Shown piece after piece: positions 22,411 to 34,400 of a stretch of DNA of 64,000 nt. Origin of the DNA: Hyposmocoma kahamanoa (Eukaryota > Arthropoda > Insecta > Lepidoptera > Cosmopterigidae); NCBI RefSeq assembly GCF_003589595.1, contig NW_020656077.1, positions 356,256 through 420,255 of the forward strand, written 5' to 3'. Below the pieces are notes generated by a model that did not search any database, had not been told where the DNA came from, and saw nothing but the letters and a program-made list of their open reading frames with translations. The position numbers and the translations under genes were made by a program. How positions within the stretch are numbered: the first letter of the stretch is position 1; each line of letters begins with the position of its first letter.

Positions 22411-23254
22411 AAGAAAGTTGGAATGTGAAATTTAACGTGATTCGGAGGCAATATAATATTATTTATCTAAACAAGCTAGAGGACTAAAAGATTCTATTGA
22501 ACATAATACTAAGATGATAACAGTGATTACGTTCGCTTGATTGATCACAATGACGTAGATTCTATATCCTATTCTTTGCAATTGACAGGACCAATATCGG
22601 ATTTGCGTCAATAGTGTCTCCACTCTTTATATTTCCTACACTTGTGTTAGGTAACTAACATCTACGTCTTCTTACAGTTTTATGGGCACACTTGTTGTCC
22701 ACAGTTGCCCTTACGTTGTTTAGATTTCATATTTACAAAACGTCGTCATTATTTGGCGATCCCAATTCTACTGATGAAGCAATGATTTATATATCCGAGA
22801 TGATCTCACGGTGGACAAGACGACGTCGTAAACTGGACCTATAAGTCACCGTCCTAAATAATTTATTACAGCTTGACATCGGTTTGGACTCACTTAATTC
22901 CACGACGCTTGACATTTGGCCTATAATTTTTGGTTAATCAATATTATGATGTATTTTTGTTACGCGTTTTTTATTTGAAATTTGATTTTTTCGCTTCATG
23001 ATCAAATATAAATTTTGCCTTGATTATGGCGCTACTTAAACAATGGCATGTCAAGAGGACAACTTTGCACCGTAGCTAAGGAATTTTATTTCAAAGATAG
23101 CTCGCGTAACATTCTTTTCGCGACATAGTTGTCGATAGATTATTGACGGTTCGAAGGAGATTGTTGTCTACTGTGTGTAAATTTTATTTATTTATTTTTA
23201 TTTCACAATCATTATTATGATGTCATATTTAAGGAAAAATGAGTGCTAAATGGG

Positions 23255-23550
23255 ATGTTTTGCGTTAGTTACATATCGACAATTGAAATTTGAAATGACG
23301 TAAGGAATATTTTGTCGTAAAGGAATATCCCTCCTACAAAATCTCGTCGTCTCGTCTGTCCCTTACTACAAAATCTCGCTTACGACATTTCAAAATTCGA
23401 TACATCGACGAAATGATTACCCTTATATCGTCTGTGGAAATTTGAAATGTCCTAAGAGACATTTAGTTGTAAGGTCATTTTCTCTTACGATAAAATGTCC
23501 CATCAACGACAATGACATTCAAATTTCCACTATCGATATGCACATTCCAC
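23255..23550. mobile_element. Palindromic AT-rich element (MITE-like)
   Basis: The left part 'atatcgacaattgaaatttg' (23273) mirrors the right part 'caaatttccactatcgatat' (23520-23539). A further 'gtggaaatttgaaatgtcct' lies between them. The arms are imperfect and no target duplication was fixed, so element boundaries are approximate. Confidence 0.4.
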
Positions 23551-24509
23551 TCTCACTCTTACGACCTAAATTATACTTTTAATCCGAAAAATATCTACAG
23601 AATAGCAGCGATTTAGGCTGGAAAAACTTCCAGACTAAAACGTACTTTTTATTAAAAAATATCTACAAATCCTCACGTGCCTAGTGACTAACGAGTGTCT
23701 AGGTACTAATTCAGAAGAATTATAATCGACCTAGTTCATTAAAGGTTGTCGTCAAGTAAAACCTCGTTAAATCAGTAGCTATGTAAATTAGCTCCAAAGA
23801 CAATTAAATCCTTAAGGGGTTGAACCCTACAGAGTTCGTACTTAGACTGTTTTGTACGGATATCGACCGCCTCGCGCGTGCTGCCGCATATCTTAAGCAT
23901 AATTTCAAATATTATATCTTTAATTTATTTAAAAAAATTGAAACCTCATCAACTGTAGGGCAAATTAAATTATAATTATGTACACGCAGTGTAACGTTTT
24001 CACAATATTTTTTTCACTTCTCATGCTCTAAAAGTGGCGGGAGTAAAGTGCATCATTTATTCCCGAGGGTGTAAAAAGTACCTTGTTCTATAATTTACAT
24101 CGAGTGACCTAGACAAACTCAAACAGCCAGTACTTGGCCTACTTTGTGCCAAAAGGTAAAAGTTCAATACGTGAAACACCACTTAAAAATTAACATAAAA
24201 ACAAAAAAATACAATTCTAGTTCAACATTCTAATAATTCATCAAAGTAAATAAACCTACACTTTGATAGAAATCGCAGCGCTGCGGAAATTCAATAAAAA
24301 GAGTGCTTGTATGTGGACTATTTTTCATTACGAAAATGTTACATTGTAAGACTAAGCTCGATTTTAGTTCCGTGACATTTCCTCATAGACGGTAGCGCCA
24401 TATTATTTTCCCGCGTTTAATGCGTTGAAAATTAAAGACGTTCGTGATTGCCAAACTCCATTAATCGTGACGTTTTGTTGAGGTTTCTTGTATCTGTGTC
24501 TGAGAGGTA

Positions 24510-24604
24510 AAAAAAATATAATACTAAGTGACGGGATAATAGCAAAAATGGGTAAGATAGCTTCTCTGGAGGAACTCTTTCACAAGGAGCTCTACTGCTA
24601 CTAT
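24510..24604 (-). repeat. Family A copy with internal deletion
   Basis: The 3' end ('aatactaagtgacggga' after an A/T run) is joined directly to the 5' end ('actctttcacaaggagctct'). About 190 bp of the middle is missing. Confidence 0.6.
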
Positions 24605-24742
24605 AAATCCGCGAAAACTTCAGAATTTTGGTTCAAAATCATCGAATGTTGTAGAGTGTAAACGATTAACATAAATAATTTTATTTTTTTCTCGCAATTG
24701 AAGACTTCAGGATTAAAAGCCAATATAAATCCTCGGAGTAAT

Positions 24743-25158
24743 AGACACAGACAGTACATTTTATCGAGGGACTAAAACGAGCCTATATATACCCAAGGTG
24801 GTTAGTCCGAGCTACACAGCCGTCCACCAGTTGGTGGCTACATGGCTAAGTGACAAATAGCGAAATATACGTTTTAAATGGAAAATAATAGGGCACAAAA
24901 TTCTGTTTTAAAAACAGTAAAATTATTTAACTTGTTCAACTTATCGGAACTTACTCTAACGATGCATAGCTGAAATATCATCAAACAATTTCAATATTCA
25001 AAAACGGGGTTATGGGTTTTTAAGACATCTCAAAAAAATATTTTGTCACTTAGCCAGGATTTAGTTAACCGTCGGCAGTATAGCTCGGGTTAACCACCTT
25101 GGGTATATATTGGCTCGATTTAGTCCGTCGATAAAATGTACTATTTCTGTGTGCAATT
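24743..25158. mobile_element. Terminal-inverted-repeat element, ~415 bp
   Basis: The left arm 'cagtacattttatcgaggga' through 'atatacccaaggtggttagt' matches the reverse of the right arm (25083-25150) over about 70 bp with a few changes. The next blocks, 'tggctaagtgacaaat' and 'ttttgtcacttagcca', pair as well. There is no coding capacity and the superfamily is undetermined. Confidence 0.6.
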
Positions 25159-26114
25159 TATTATAAAACAGTTCTGTCACTAACCATGAAGATCATAAAA
25201 GAATCATTCGATATCACAACAGAGCGTCTCAATGTTTATATACCTACCTGCCGTGAAAATGTTTGAGAGACTGCCAACTTTTTTGGGTCACGAACACTGC
25301 GTTCGGTTAAGTATAACTAACAGTTTAACGATTGCTCGTTATATCGTAGATGGGATTTGTTAGGAGTTGGCGAGCTTAACCTAAATTTTACTATCTTATA
25401 CGTTTATGTTGAGAACTCATCGAATATATAACCAGAAATAAAGACGAAATGTGATTTAATTTGTTTGAAAAATATTCTGCCAAATCATTACGGTGACAAC
25501 TGCGTTCCGATTGGTCAGCCCGAATTCGAAACAATTGACGGGTGAATCGACCAGCTTAACTTGAGCTTTGATATAATGGACGAAAATTTAAAAATTACAT
25601 TTTTAATATTTAATCACCCATGAAATGTGATTCCGTTTGTTTTGTAATTAGATGTTTTGCTGTTTTTCCCGCACCACCGAATGGAACAGCCCCCCATTGC
25701 TAGAGATATTATCTTTATTACAATAAATACAGAATATTTTTGGAATATACGGAGACGTATAAACAGGTCAGTTGTTGGCGCTGTACTGTTTCTGTTTTGT
25801 ACTTTGTGATTTCATCGCAAACGAGGGTTGATGTTTGAAAGTGATATGGGGCCCATTTGCCTGATGAGTTGCCAGGGATGGATGATCCTTATCTAGTCTC
25901 TATTTCTGCTTGTAAACTCGATGTGTGAACTATATTAGTAGCATCACGTTTCGTATCCGATATTTATTGATAATATCAAATTAATTCATATTTTGACAGC
26001 GAAAATTCTTAACAACTGAAATAAGCAAATTTATCTCAGATACGTCATAGGTAAGAACTGTATAGGTCTTTTTAAAGTAAAAATTACCTTAAATGAGAAC
26101 CGTATCCAGAAATA

Positions 26115-26169
26115 GGACGTATAAGAGTATACTCTTATATGTCCCATTACGTATTGTTTATAAACAATA
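26115..26169. repeat. Two adjacent palindromes
   Basis: A perfect 20-bp palindrome (TATAAGAGTATACTCTTATA, 26120-26139) extends to 30 bp with one mismatch. Twelve bases after it comes an 18-bp perfect palindrome (TATTGTTTATAAACAATA, 26152-26169). No function is assigned. Confidence 0.6.
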
Positions 26170-27770
26170 TTTTGCAATTTTTTTTTTTTATCGTGGCTTT
26201 TTACGGGCGGCATGACGAGGCTCTTGTTTTAATAAGACTATTTTTACGATCAATAACATTTCTCAAGTTGAATCAGTTTACTTGTACACCAATTTGCGAC
26301 ATGAACCCGGTGTGTATTGTGTTGATCGGATGCTCATAATCCGGGGAATTTCCTAGTTTGAGACCAGGTAATTGGTGTGGTTGTTTGGCACATTATACAT
26401 ACATACACTTTACGTTCTTTTCCGTGACATGACATCCACAAGTAATGTGTCCCAGACTTCCGAACACGTACCCACAAACATAAAAAGTATTATAAGCGAC
26501 GAAATGTGTTATACCCGACTGAAACACCTTTTTTAATAAACTTTTCATCACACTTGCTCGCAAACAGTGTCACGACATGCAGATAAAGTCGACCGTAATG
26601 TCCTAAATTGTGCACGCGGCCTTTTTCATTACATTGTCGCCCTATGGTTTTTAACGTCAAGATTAAGCAAAAAGTTCCAATGCTCGAAAAATCTAAACGT
26701 ATATTTCGCATCAATTTGAAGTATTAAAAAACAACATTTGCAATTTAACTATTTTTATTTCGTGAATTCAAATTCTGCGGTATATATAGAATTTGGAAAA
26801 TATTTATTTTAAGTTTAGCAAGTACATTGTGGTTGCTTGTGTCTGTGCCTTCTTTTATACAATTTAAGTCGAGTTGTATTATCTACGAAACAATCTTTAA
26901 AAAAAAAAACAATAATCCCCGTCTTATGCAAAATCCGTGAATGTCCTGTTGTGATGCGATACATAATCATACAAGAAATAAATTATCGTTATATCTATTT
27001 CCTTGCAAATGTGATGAAAAACATTATATGTAGCAGGGGCGGTAAAATTACAAACCTTGAGTCATTCGAACAACCCCTCGTTAGTAATTTCTTATTTACC
27101 GCCCGTACACAATGTACTATTACAGAGGTATTTCTTTCAAAGAAATTGTAATTAATCTTTTATTTGACAATATTTTGTGTTTATTTGTATATGTTTTTCA
27201 GTTAAATACATGTTATTGTATAAGTTAGTGACAATCATATTGTGACATTGACATTTATTATTATATTCTTTTTTAAGAACAATAGCCGGAAGACATATTG
27301 CAGAGATTTCAACTCTACATTACCTACGATCCTGACATATCGCACATGTAACCAATTACTATCGTAACTCAGAAATGACGAAATTGAGAAAACATGGTCT
27401 GAAAATTAAAAAAATATTGAATTAATCTCTTAGCGAATAGTGGGATTATTTTTATTTATGCGTAATAATTAATTATCCACTTATAAACGAGATTATAAAT
27501 TTGTTGGTTTAATTCAGTAATTTTTTAAACTTTTAAATCGTATTTTTTGCAATTCTATAATCGTAGAGTTACGATAGTATTTATTTTCATGTGGGATGTC
27601 TTTCGCTTCATCAACACCCAAACAAAGTTTCTTACACACTTGTTATTCAAGGGTACCACTGAAAGGGCAAGTCCTGGTCTTTATTTAGGACGTCCTCAAT
27701 TTGTTCGTGGTAATTTCGCTTGGCGCATTATTATTGTATAGTTGATACGTATGGTATATCTATAAACATA

Positions 27771-28125
27771 AAACGACTCCACCGTAGTTCCGGCCACTCC
27801 CACAATGTCGTCCGACCATCAAGCAGGTGGTCTGCCTCAAGGACGTCTCGCTCCTACCGGATATCACTCAGTGACCTTGGTCTATCGGTCGTCGTCTCGC
27901 CTACCAACGTGTCCTGCGTTTAGGTTCGCGATCTGCATACTGACGTCTACGATCTTTGTTCGTTGTCGTATCTCCACGTTGGGTATACGGTCGACGAGAG
28001 AAACCCAAGCATGGTGCGCTCCATTGTCCTTTGAGCTACTTTGGTTTTGTGCATGGTATTCGTTTGTGAGCGGCCATGTTTCGTCGCCGTAAGTGAGTGT
28101 GGGCAGGACGCATTGGTTACAAATA
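27771..28125 (-). pseudogene. RTE-type LINE fragment, C-terminus of reverse transcriptase
   Basis: Translated on the minus strand, with frame changes, this gives KVAQRTMERTMLG, then IPNVEIRQRT, then AGHVGRRDDDR. These are the conserved blocks after the RT domain in RTE-clade LINEs, seen on 'thumb' and C-terminal segments. Small deletions, frameshifts and a stop break it, and the 5' part including the RT catalytic motifs is absent. It is therefore a dead, 5'-truncated copy. A plus-strand frame over the same bases is a shadow. Confidence 0.75.
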
Positions 28126-28194
28126 CATTACAACACAAAATGCTTTATTTCCCTCAGAAAGGACTATAAGTAGTTACATTTCATATATAATAAC

Positions 28195-28290
28195 AAGTTC
28201 CTTAGTGAGAGCTGGAGTCTGTACTAGGTTGGGGACCTGTGGTACAGATCACCAGGCTCACTCCCTCTAGGTGTATAAAGAACGTAGCAT
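28195..28290. repeat. Unassigned repeat-like block
   Basis: The text 'ttggggacctgtggtacaga' and 'tcaccaggctcactccctct' has raised GC and follows the RTE fragment directly. It may be another retroelement end; there is no second copy in the window. Confidence 0.2.
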
Positions 28291-29492
28291 TATTTAAAAA
28301 AATATGATTATATTACAAAATAACACTAATACCATAATAGAGTATTTTCTGTTAAGGATTATTCTCATAAAACATATGTATTTACAAGCTACACGTAAAA
28401 ATAATTTGATGTGAATTTACTTCATTTAACGTATTTTCTTCATTCTAGATCGATGTATTTTTTGAGACTTGAGTTTTGAAAATTTATATTGCTGTTTTTA
28501 TTTGCTAACTGATGGCCTTTATAAATTCCGTTTCGGTGTCGGTGAAATCGCTCGATTTTATTCAATACTAATAATTTATGTCCTACCCTAATTTAGGTTA
28601 CCGACCTACTTCCTTTCTAGCAAATTATTTGATACTTTTCGTTGTAACTTCTTCAATGTTATGGGAGTTTTCATAAAATATGACTACACCTCTTTGTTAC
28701 ATTCTGTGCAAATGTTTACGCTATACATCTAATAGCGAGATACTGACGTAGTTTCTGCTTGTGTAAGTAACAACAAGTCCTTTTGTTATACGTTGATAAA
28801 TTCACGCAAACTTTAGTTACTTTATCAAAGCGTGTATATTACCGAGAAAACTCAATATCTATTTTCAATCACGAAAGGACTAATCCACGTGGAAACCCTA
28901 TAAGTTTATTTGTCCAATCGTAATGAATCGATCTATAATTTTGATTGATGTCGCAATATTCATCACTTCGACACATTTCCAGTTGATATTAACTCGCTAT
29001 CGATAATTGAATCAAAAACAAAGATGATTATAGAGTAATGGAAATATTTTACCAATTTTCTTTGCACTATGTTTATTTCTGCGAAGTTCAATGAATTCCT
29101 ATAATGTACGTAAGAAATAGTTGTTACGTGTTTCGTACATATTTATTATATACTTATATAATATTCTGTTCCATGAAAATATTCACAGATCGTTAAAAAA
29201 AGTGGCGTATTTTTGATGATAATTAATTTACTTATTTTATATTAGAAAAATGTGTACCGTGCGCTTATGTGAGCGAGGGAAGAGTACTGTGATCCACGAA
29301 TATTGTGCGTTGAAAAAGAAAGTTGCGACATAAATAGAGAAATAAATGTTGTGGTGGTTTGGGCTCATGGAACGGATGCATGAAAGTAGAGTGCACATAG
29401 AGAGAATACGGAAGGTAACATGAGTATAAACCGAGATTGTTCTTAAAAAAGTTAAAATGTATAATAAAATAATAAAAGAACTTTCATGAAAA

Positions 29493-29827
29493 GATGAATA
29501 GTTTGTCAGGATTGTCAAAGTGGTGATCGATAGTTTCTGCCTATCTCAATAGAAATCCAAAAGCGTAAGTATATTCATGTATGCAAATTAATGTGCCGTG
29601 AAAATGAGTTCTCCCGCATTGCGGAAATACGTAATATAGTTTATTTATTTTGTGTATGTTTTATATAAATTGGATTGCGATCGGCTAGGGAATTTAAAAG
29701 GAAAAATAGAGTATGGGTCCAGTTACACAGACTTGAAGCCGCGATCAGCTCAGCAGCGCGTGTGACTTGATACATGAAAAAATACTGAAAACATGTAATC
29801 ACAACCTATCAAGTGAAAAGTGAAAAG
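29493..29827 (+). repeat. Left arm of a long inverted repeat
   Basis: The arm runs from 'gatgaatagtttgtcaggat' to 'caacctatcaagtgaaaag'. It is the reverse complement of 30571-30916 with few mismatches and one longer length difference ('tttatataaattgg' region). Landmarks present in both arms include 'gcgatcggctagggaattta', 'gccgtgaaaatgagttctcc' and 'cagctcagcagcgcgtgtga'. Confidence 0.85.
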
Positions 29828-29966
29828 TGACCGGCGCAGTGGTAGTGCGCCTCAGATCTTTGCAATTTAAAGCTCTGACTGGCATTGCAACTGTTATGGA
29901 CAGGCGTGTAGCTTACCATCAAGCACTCGATTTGTTCGTCTCGTCACTTGATGTTATGTAAAAAAA
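29828..29966 (+). repeat. Family A copy in the inverted-repeat spacer, plus orientation
   Basis: A 5'-truncated copy begins exactly where the left arm ends ('accggcgcagtggtagtg') and finishes with 'gatgttatgtaaaaaaag'. Confidence 0.65.
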
Positions 29967-30234
29967 GTCACATGAGAATAAAGTTTCTTTTTATTTAAGT
30001 TTATTTTGCTTTATCCATAAAATTGGTCAACGTAATTGCAGTATTTCTCTGTGCGAGCTCTAATCAGCTATTATTCCTCATGATGGTAGTACGTAGCTAT
30101 TAAAATTATTAATGACAGCAACGGGAGCATATTATATTTTATCGATGACGCGTACTAATTTTGGATGTAAAAAGCGAAAGAAAATAATGCTTAAGTAAAA
30201 GAAGGTTCGGTCACGCTAACTAAAATAGAGATCA

Positions 30235-30482
30235 ATTTTTTTTTATGTAATATCAAGCGACGGGACGAACAAGTCGTGCGCCTGACGGTAAGTTACACGC
30301 CTGTCCATAACAGTTGCAGTGCCACTCATAGCTTTAAATCAAAGAAATGAGGGGCACCGCCACTGTGCCCGTCACCCTGAGACATATGTTGACAAGTCCC
30401 ATGTGCCTGTAATTTCACCAGCACCCTTACTCTTCAAAACCGGAACACAGTAATGCTGATATTATTGCTTGGAACTCTTTCC
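30235..30482 (-). repeat. Family A copy in the inverted-repeat spacer, minus orientation
   Basis: This longer copy has its poly(A) seen as a T-run at 30236-30244. It lacks about 60 bp before the 5' end, stopping in 'cttggaactctttcc'. With the copy at 29828 it adds a second, inner pair of inverted sequences to the structure. Confidence 0.65.
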
Positions 30483-30570
30483 TAAAAAAATACTAATAAC
30501 AAATTGCAGTTTTATTTATTTATATTTTTTATTTTATTATTTAATAAATATTTTTACTAAAATGTTTGAA

Positions 30571-30916
30571 CTTTTTACTTTCACTTGATAGGTTGTGATT
30601 ACATGTTTTCAGTATTTTTTCATGTATCAAGTCACACGCGCTGCTGAGCTGATCGCTGCTTCAAGTCTGTGTTACTGGACTCATACTCTATTTTTCCTTT
30701 TAAATTCCCTAGCCGATCGCAATCCAATTTATATGCATACCTCTCGAAAACATATACAAAATAAAGAAATTATATTACGTATTACCGCAATGCTGGAGAA
30801 CTCATTTTCACGGCACATTAATTTGCATACATGAATATACTTACGCTTTTGGATTTGTATTGAGATAGGCAAAGACTATCGATCACCACTTTGACAATCC
30901 TGACAAACTATTCATC
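30571..30916 (-). repeat. Right arm of the long inverted repeat
   Basis: This is the partner of 29493-29827. A plus-strand open frame across it (30595-30834) has no domain and is not called. No duplicated host bases are obvious outside the two arms, so it is uncertain whether they are the ends of one transposon or an inverted duplication. Confidence 0.85.
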
Positions 30917-30933
30917 ATATTCATTCATACATT

Positions 30934-30981
30934 TTGAGACATAAGTTGACAAGTCCTGTGTGCCTGTAATGTCACCAGCAT
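30934..30981 (-). repeat. Family A fragment
   Basis: About 48 bp ('tgagacataagttgacaagt' to 'gtcaccagca') sit just outside the right arm. Confidence 0.5.
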
Positions 30982-31968
30982 AATAGTACGGCAATTGTAT
31001 TGTTAATTATTCTTTTCTTACGATAAAACTTATTATGTTATGAAAGCAAAACAATAACAAAAGAGATTTGTAAAGCACTGGAAAGTATTGTGTGAAAATC
31101 ACCTTGATTGAATGAGAATTGCACCCCAAAGGCAGAAAATGAAAGAATTTGTCCTAATCGGACACAGCCAGAAACAGAATAAGTTAAATAAATAATACGT
31201 AAATGCGAATAAATGTAGGAATGAATTTCGCGAAAAAAGCCAGCGCCTACGAAAATAATCTGTTTCAACACGTGAACGCATTAGTGAGCGTGAGTTTTGA
31301 CGAAAATAAAGTTTGATATTGGAAAACACGTTTTGTGAATTATAATGACAATTGAAAATGGTAGGCAGGCCCTACGCGTTCATGAACTTGAATTTCAATC
31401 TTCCCAAATAAGTCCTTGTTCGTAGTAAGTATTACTACGTACCAACGAACAAATTGAAACGACTTATGATTGTTTCGTTAGGATTGGATAGAAAATGGAA
31501 GTAAATACATTTAAGCCTGGTACTACGAGTAAAATAAATTTGAATGTAAATTTTATCCAGGAGAGATTATTACATATTAACAAGTTTAAAAAAAGGCAGG
31601 TTCGATAAATTGAAATTGAAACTTTCGTGCAAGAAGTGATTTTTAAATTGAATACGGTTTGAGATTACGGGGTCATGTGCATAATGCCGGATTCAAGATT
31701 TCACATTAATAATTCATAATTCATTTCTTTGTGAAAGCACAGGTTGTATAGAATTGACCCGTTCGTGGGAAGTAACGGCGTTTGTTGTAAAATAAAATAT
31801 CAAAATATTATTGTACGAGGTACCCTGTTTCGATATATAATATCTCAAAAAACCACTACGCGCTTTACAGTGCGATTTGCAAGTGCTTTTTGTTTATTTC
31901 CCGCCTACTACTTCTCCATAGAGATATATCAACAACATACTGACAAAATTCAATTATTTACATTGAAC

Positions 31969-32196
31969 CATTGACTTACAAATAAATGGACGACGGGTCT
32001 AATACAAAAACCACGAAAAAAATGTCCCAAGTCAACCTATTCGAAATTCAAATTGTTATGTCATCGCAGTATCGCGCTGTCCGTAGAACAAATGAAGACT
32101 AAAGCGGAGTGTAGGGCTCTGTATACGATTTTAGCGCCTTACAAGTGCGGACACTTTTTAGCGTGGACCCGACGTCCATATAATTGTAAGTCAATG
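31969..32196. mobile_element. hAT-type MITE, 228 bp, perfect 8-bp TSD (family M1, copy 1)
   Basis: The ends 'cattgacttacaa' and 'ttgtaagtcaatg' are exact reverse complements. CATTGAAC is duplicated on both sides (31961-31968 and 32197-32204). An 8-bp duplication is the hallmark of hAT transposases. Compared with copy 2 (33981-34266) it lacks about 58 bp of interior. No transposase is encoded. Confidence 0.9.
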
Positions 32197-32284
32197 CATT
32201 GAACACTTTATGTTGAATCAATATTTCTCACAACCTCCCTCTTCGATCCATGAATTTACTTTCACTCACTGTACCTCTCTTTTA

Positions 32285-32385
32285 GTCTGACTTCATGTCT
32301 GACTTCTTCATTCTCCAATCGATACGTCACTGGAATGCTCTCCCGGACTCCATCAGAAGGTCCCCCACGTGTATAGGTACATAGG
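32285..32385 (+). pseudogene. Short LINE C-terminal fragment
   Basis: One frame gives RHWNALPDSIRRSPT, the 'W N x L P' block found near the C-terminus of many Jockey/CR1-group LINE polyproteins. It is only about 35 codons long and is degenerate. Confidence 0.4.
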
Positions 32386-32415
32386 TACCTCTTGGTTATG
32401 CGGGAAGGACACTAT

Positions 32416-32567
32416 GGGTCGTATTCTAGAACTCTACTCAATGCTCAAGTCAGGATAAAGCACTCGAAATCATACTCAAGTCCCTGCCATTAGGGTCGTA
32501 TTTCCAGTGCTTGTGTTGCCAGTGCAATCCTGACTTGAGCATTGAATAGAGTTCTAGAATACGGCCC
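32416..32567 (-). mobile_element. 152-bp MITE, 3-bp TSD (family M3, copy 2)
   Basis: The ends 'gggtcgtattctagaactct' and its reverse complement are intact, and TAT flanks both sides (32413-32415 and 32568-32570). The interior is the reverse of the copy at 12469 and is missing a ~12-bp duplicate stretch present there. An internal 'gggtcgtatttccagtg' echoes the terminus. Confidence 0.8.
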
Positions 32568-32704
32568 TATAACCTGCGCGCACAGGAACCTTATAAGTTA
32601 AGATTCTGACAGTACACAGATCAGCCAGTGTACAGGGTGGTCACAGACCATTACCACTGACTTCATCCGTCCTCCGTTCGTTCATCCTCTTGGGAAACGA
32701 ATTT

Positions 32705-32803
32705 TTATAGGCGATAAATCGCAAGTGTAGCGACGCAATCGCGCATTTCACGAACGCGCGTTTGCATCGCTGCTAAAAGTCACCGTATGTAACAACTCTT
32801 AGG
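32705..32803 (-). repeat. End of the element that also forms the 108-bp tandem repeat
   Basis: Read in reverse it starts 'gttacatacggtgactttta', continues 'gcagcgatgcaaacgcgcg' and ends in the 'gcgatttatcgcctataaa' block. These correspond to the start and unit boundaries at 10664-10830. It holds a single unit only. Confidence 0.5.
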
Positions 32804-33442
32804 TTTATAACTACGTTATTTTTTACACAATAATAACCTTTCCTAATAATGTCGTAATATTCTCTTCAGGTTTTGTTCGAGAAATTCGCCTTTTGGGTAA
32901 AGTGTTTTTAGTCTAAGTAACACATTTCTAAGTGTAACTAAATTAAGAATGGAATGCGGTAAACCTAATGTGCGGATGAGCACGAAGGTGCTCTCTAATT
33001 TGCTTACTTCCTCCGACAAGGTTTCCGCATTATCTCGTATTTAATTAGATCATCTTTTTTACGCTGATCTTGAGTCAGTCATAATTAAAATTAATACTTA
33101 TTTAGATTATTTACCATTTCTTGAATTATTTTTGAATTTTGCAGCTTCGAATCCTTACTTTAACTGATGTGATTATTAAATTCCAATTCTAGTTTATTCT
33201 CATTGTCTTGCATCACTTGAATACCTTATAACTATACCTTATGGCATCTATATTATAGAGATTTCCCGTAATTCTTTTTACAACTGAGCCTAACCAGTCA
33301 GTGAGACATCTCTAATGACGATGGGAAATGTTATTAAGTTTATTGGATAGATATACGGCTCATACAAGGATAGCGTTTTCATTATTAAGATCAGGTCTAA
33401 AGTTTTGTAATTCGGCGTTTTGAATGAATTTTTTTAAGTCAT

Positions 33443-33690
33443 GTGGAGTCGAAGCTACAAAATCTCGACCATCGCAAAAAAGTAGCCTGCTTGTCGGTTG
33501 TCTATCGGATACATTTCGGGGAGAGTGCCCTTTCTGATGCGTACGGCAAAGGAATGGAATGCTCTACCTACCTCTACCTACTACCTACCTCTATCTGTTT
33601 TCCCCGAAAAGTACAATTTGGGGCTATTCAAGGCTAGAGTGAATAGAGGCATTTTGTATGCAAACGCGTCTCATCGTCTTATTCATTAAT
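33443..33690 (+). pseudogene. LINE C-terminal fragment (Jockey/CR1-group)
   Basis: The first frame gives NLDHRKKVACLSVVYRIHFGE; the adjacent frame gives RTAKEWNALPTS, then FPEKYNLGLFKARVNR. Together they form the typical C-terminal block after the RT domain of these LINEs. A frameshift and a small 'ctacct' expansion near 33570 separate the two. RT motifs are absent. Confidence 0.65.
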
Positions 33691-33739
33691 TCGTAAACCT
33701 TAATTACAGATTTCCTATGGTCTTGTATGTATTGTTGAA

Positions 33740-34400
33740 GTAGATGTTAATCTATGTCAAGTGGGTCGCGTGCATCAAAATATCTTTAATCACTTCAAAC
33801 GGTCCGCATTTCGTAAATATATGGATAGAACTATTATAGACCAAAAGAGCGTAATACATAACGTTGACTACCGTCCAGTATTATTTTTGAGTTTCAGTAC
33901 CCTTAAATGTTCTAGGAGGGTGTAGTGAAACCTCTCAACTATTCCATTGGCATTGGGCGTATGTGCGAGTATCTTATGGTCATTGACTTACAAATAAATG
34001 GACGACGGGTCTAATACAAAAACCACGAAAAAAATGTCCCAAGTCTACGTATTTAAACGTAGTGACATGTAAAGGAATATGAAAAAGCTAAAACGTTGAA
34101 TTTAAATTGTAATGTCATCGCAGTACTGTCTAATTTTGCTTGTTTCGCTGTCAGTCGAACAAACGAAGACTAAAGCGTGAATGACGCTCTGTATACGATT
34201 TTAACGCCCTATAAGTTCGGACACTTTTTAGCGCGGACCCGACGTCCATATAATTGTAAGTCAATGCTTATGGTACTCTATTTTATGGATTTTGATGAAA
34301 TCCGTGAAGAGATATGATTTGTGAATTCAGGTCCTGATCCATAACTCTCTTGAGAGGTATTACCATGATGGGTAAATGACTTTAGTAAGGCTTGCACTAC
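33740..34400 (-). pseudogene. gypsy integrase, split by a MITE
   Basis: On the minus strand a GPEFTN block (around the second catalytic Asp region, here degraded) precedes the MITE. HTPNANGIVERFHYTLLEHL follows it, the integrase core segment carrying the catalytic Glu (VERFH). Further blocks match 'YALLVYNSSIH' and 'GPFEVI'. The MITE entered just before the HTPNANG block. Several stops are present. Confidence 0.7.
33981..34266. mobile_element. hAT-type MITE, 286 bp, perfect 8-bp TSD (family M1, copy 2)
   Basis: It has the same inverted ends as the copy at 31969, with CTTATGGT duplicated exactly at 33973-33980 and 34267-34274. It lies within the integrase of the gypsy relic, so it inserted after that element. 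Confidence 0.9.

Noticed and set aside
22230..22487. An 85-codon open frame
   Set aside because: It covers a minus-strand tRNA-derived SINE.
27033..27112. A hairpin with 'gggcggtaaa' and 'tttaccgccc' arms
   Set aside because: The 10-bp arms around a ~55-bp loop are within what could occur by chance and have no second copy.
27720..28092. Plus-strand open frames of 67 and 95 codons
   Set aside because: The minus strand encodes recognisable RTE-type RT C-terminal blocks; the plus frames are shadows.
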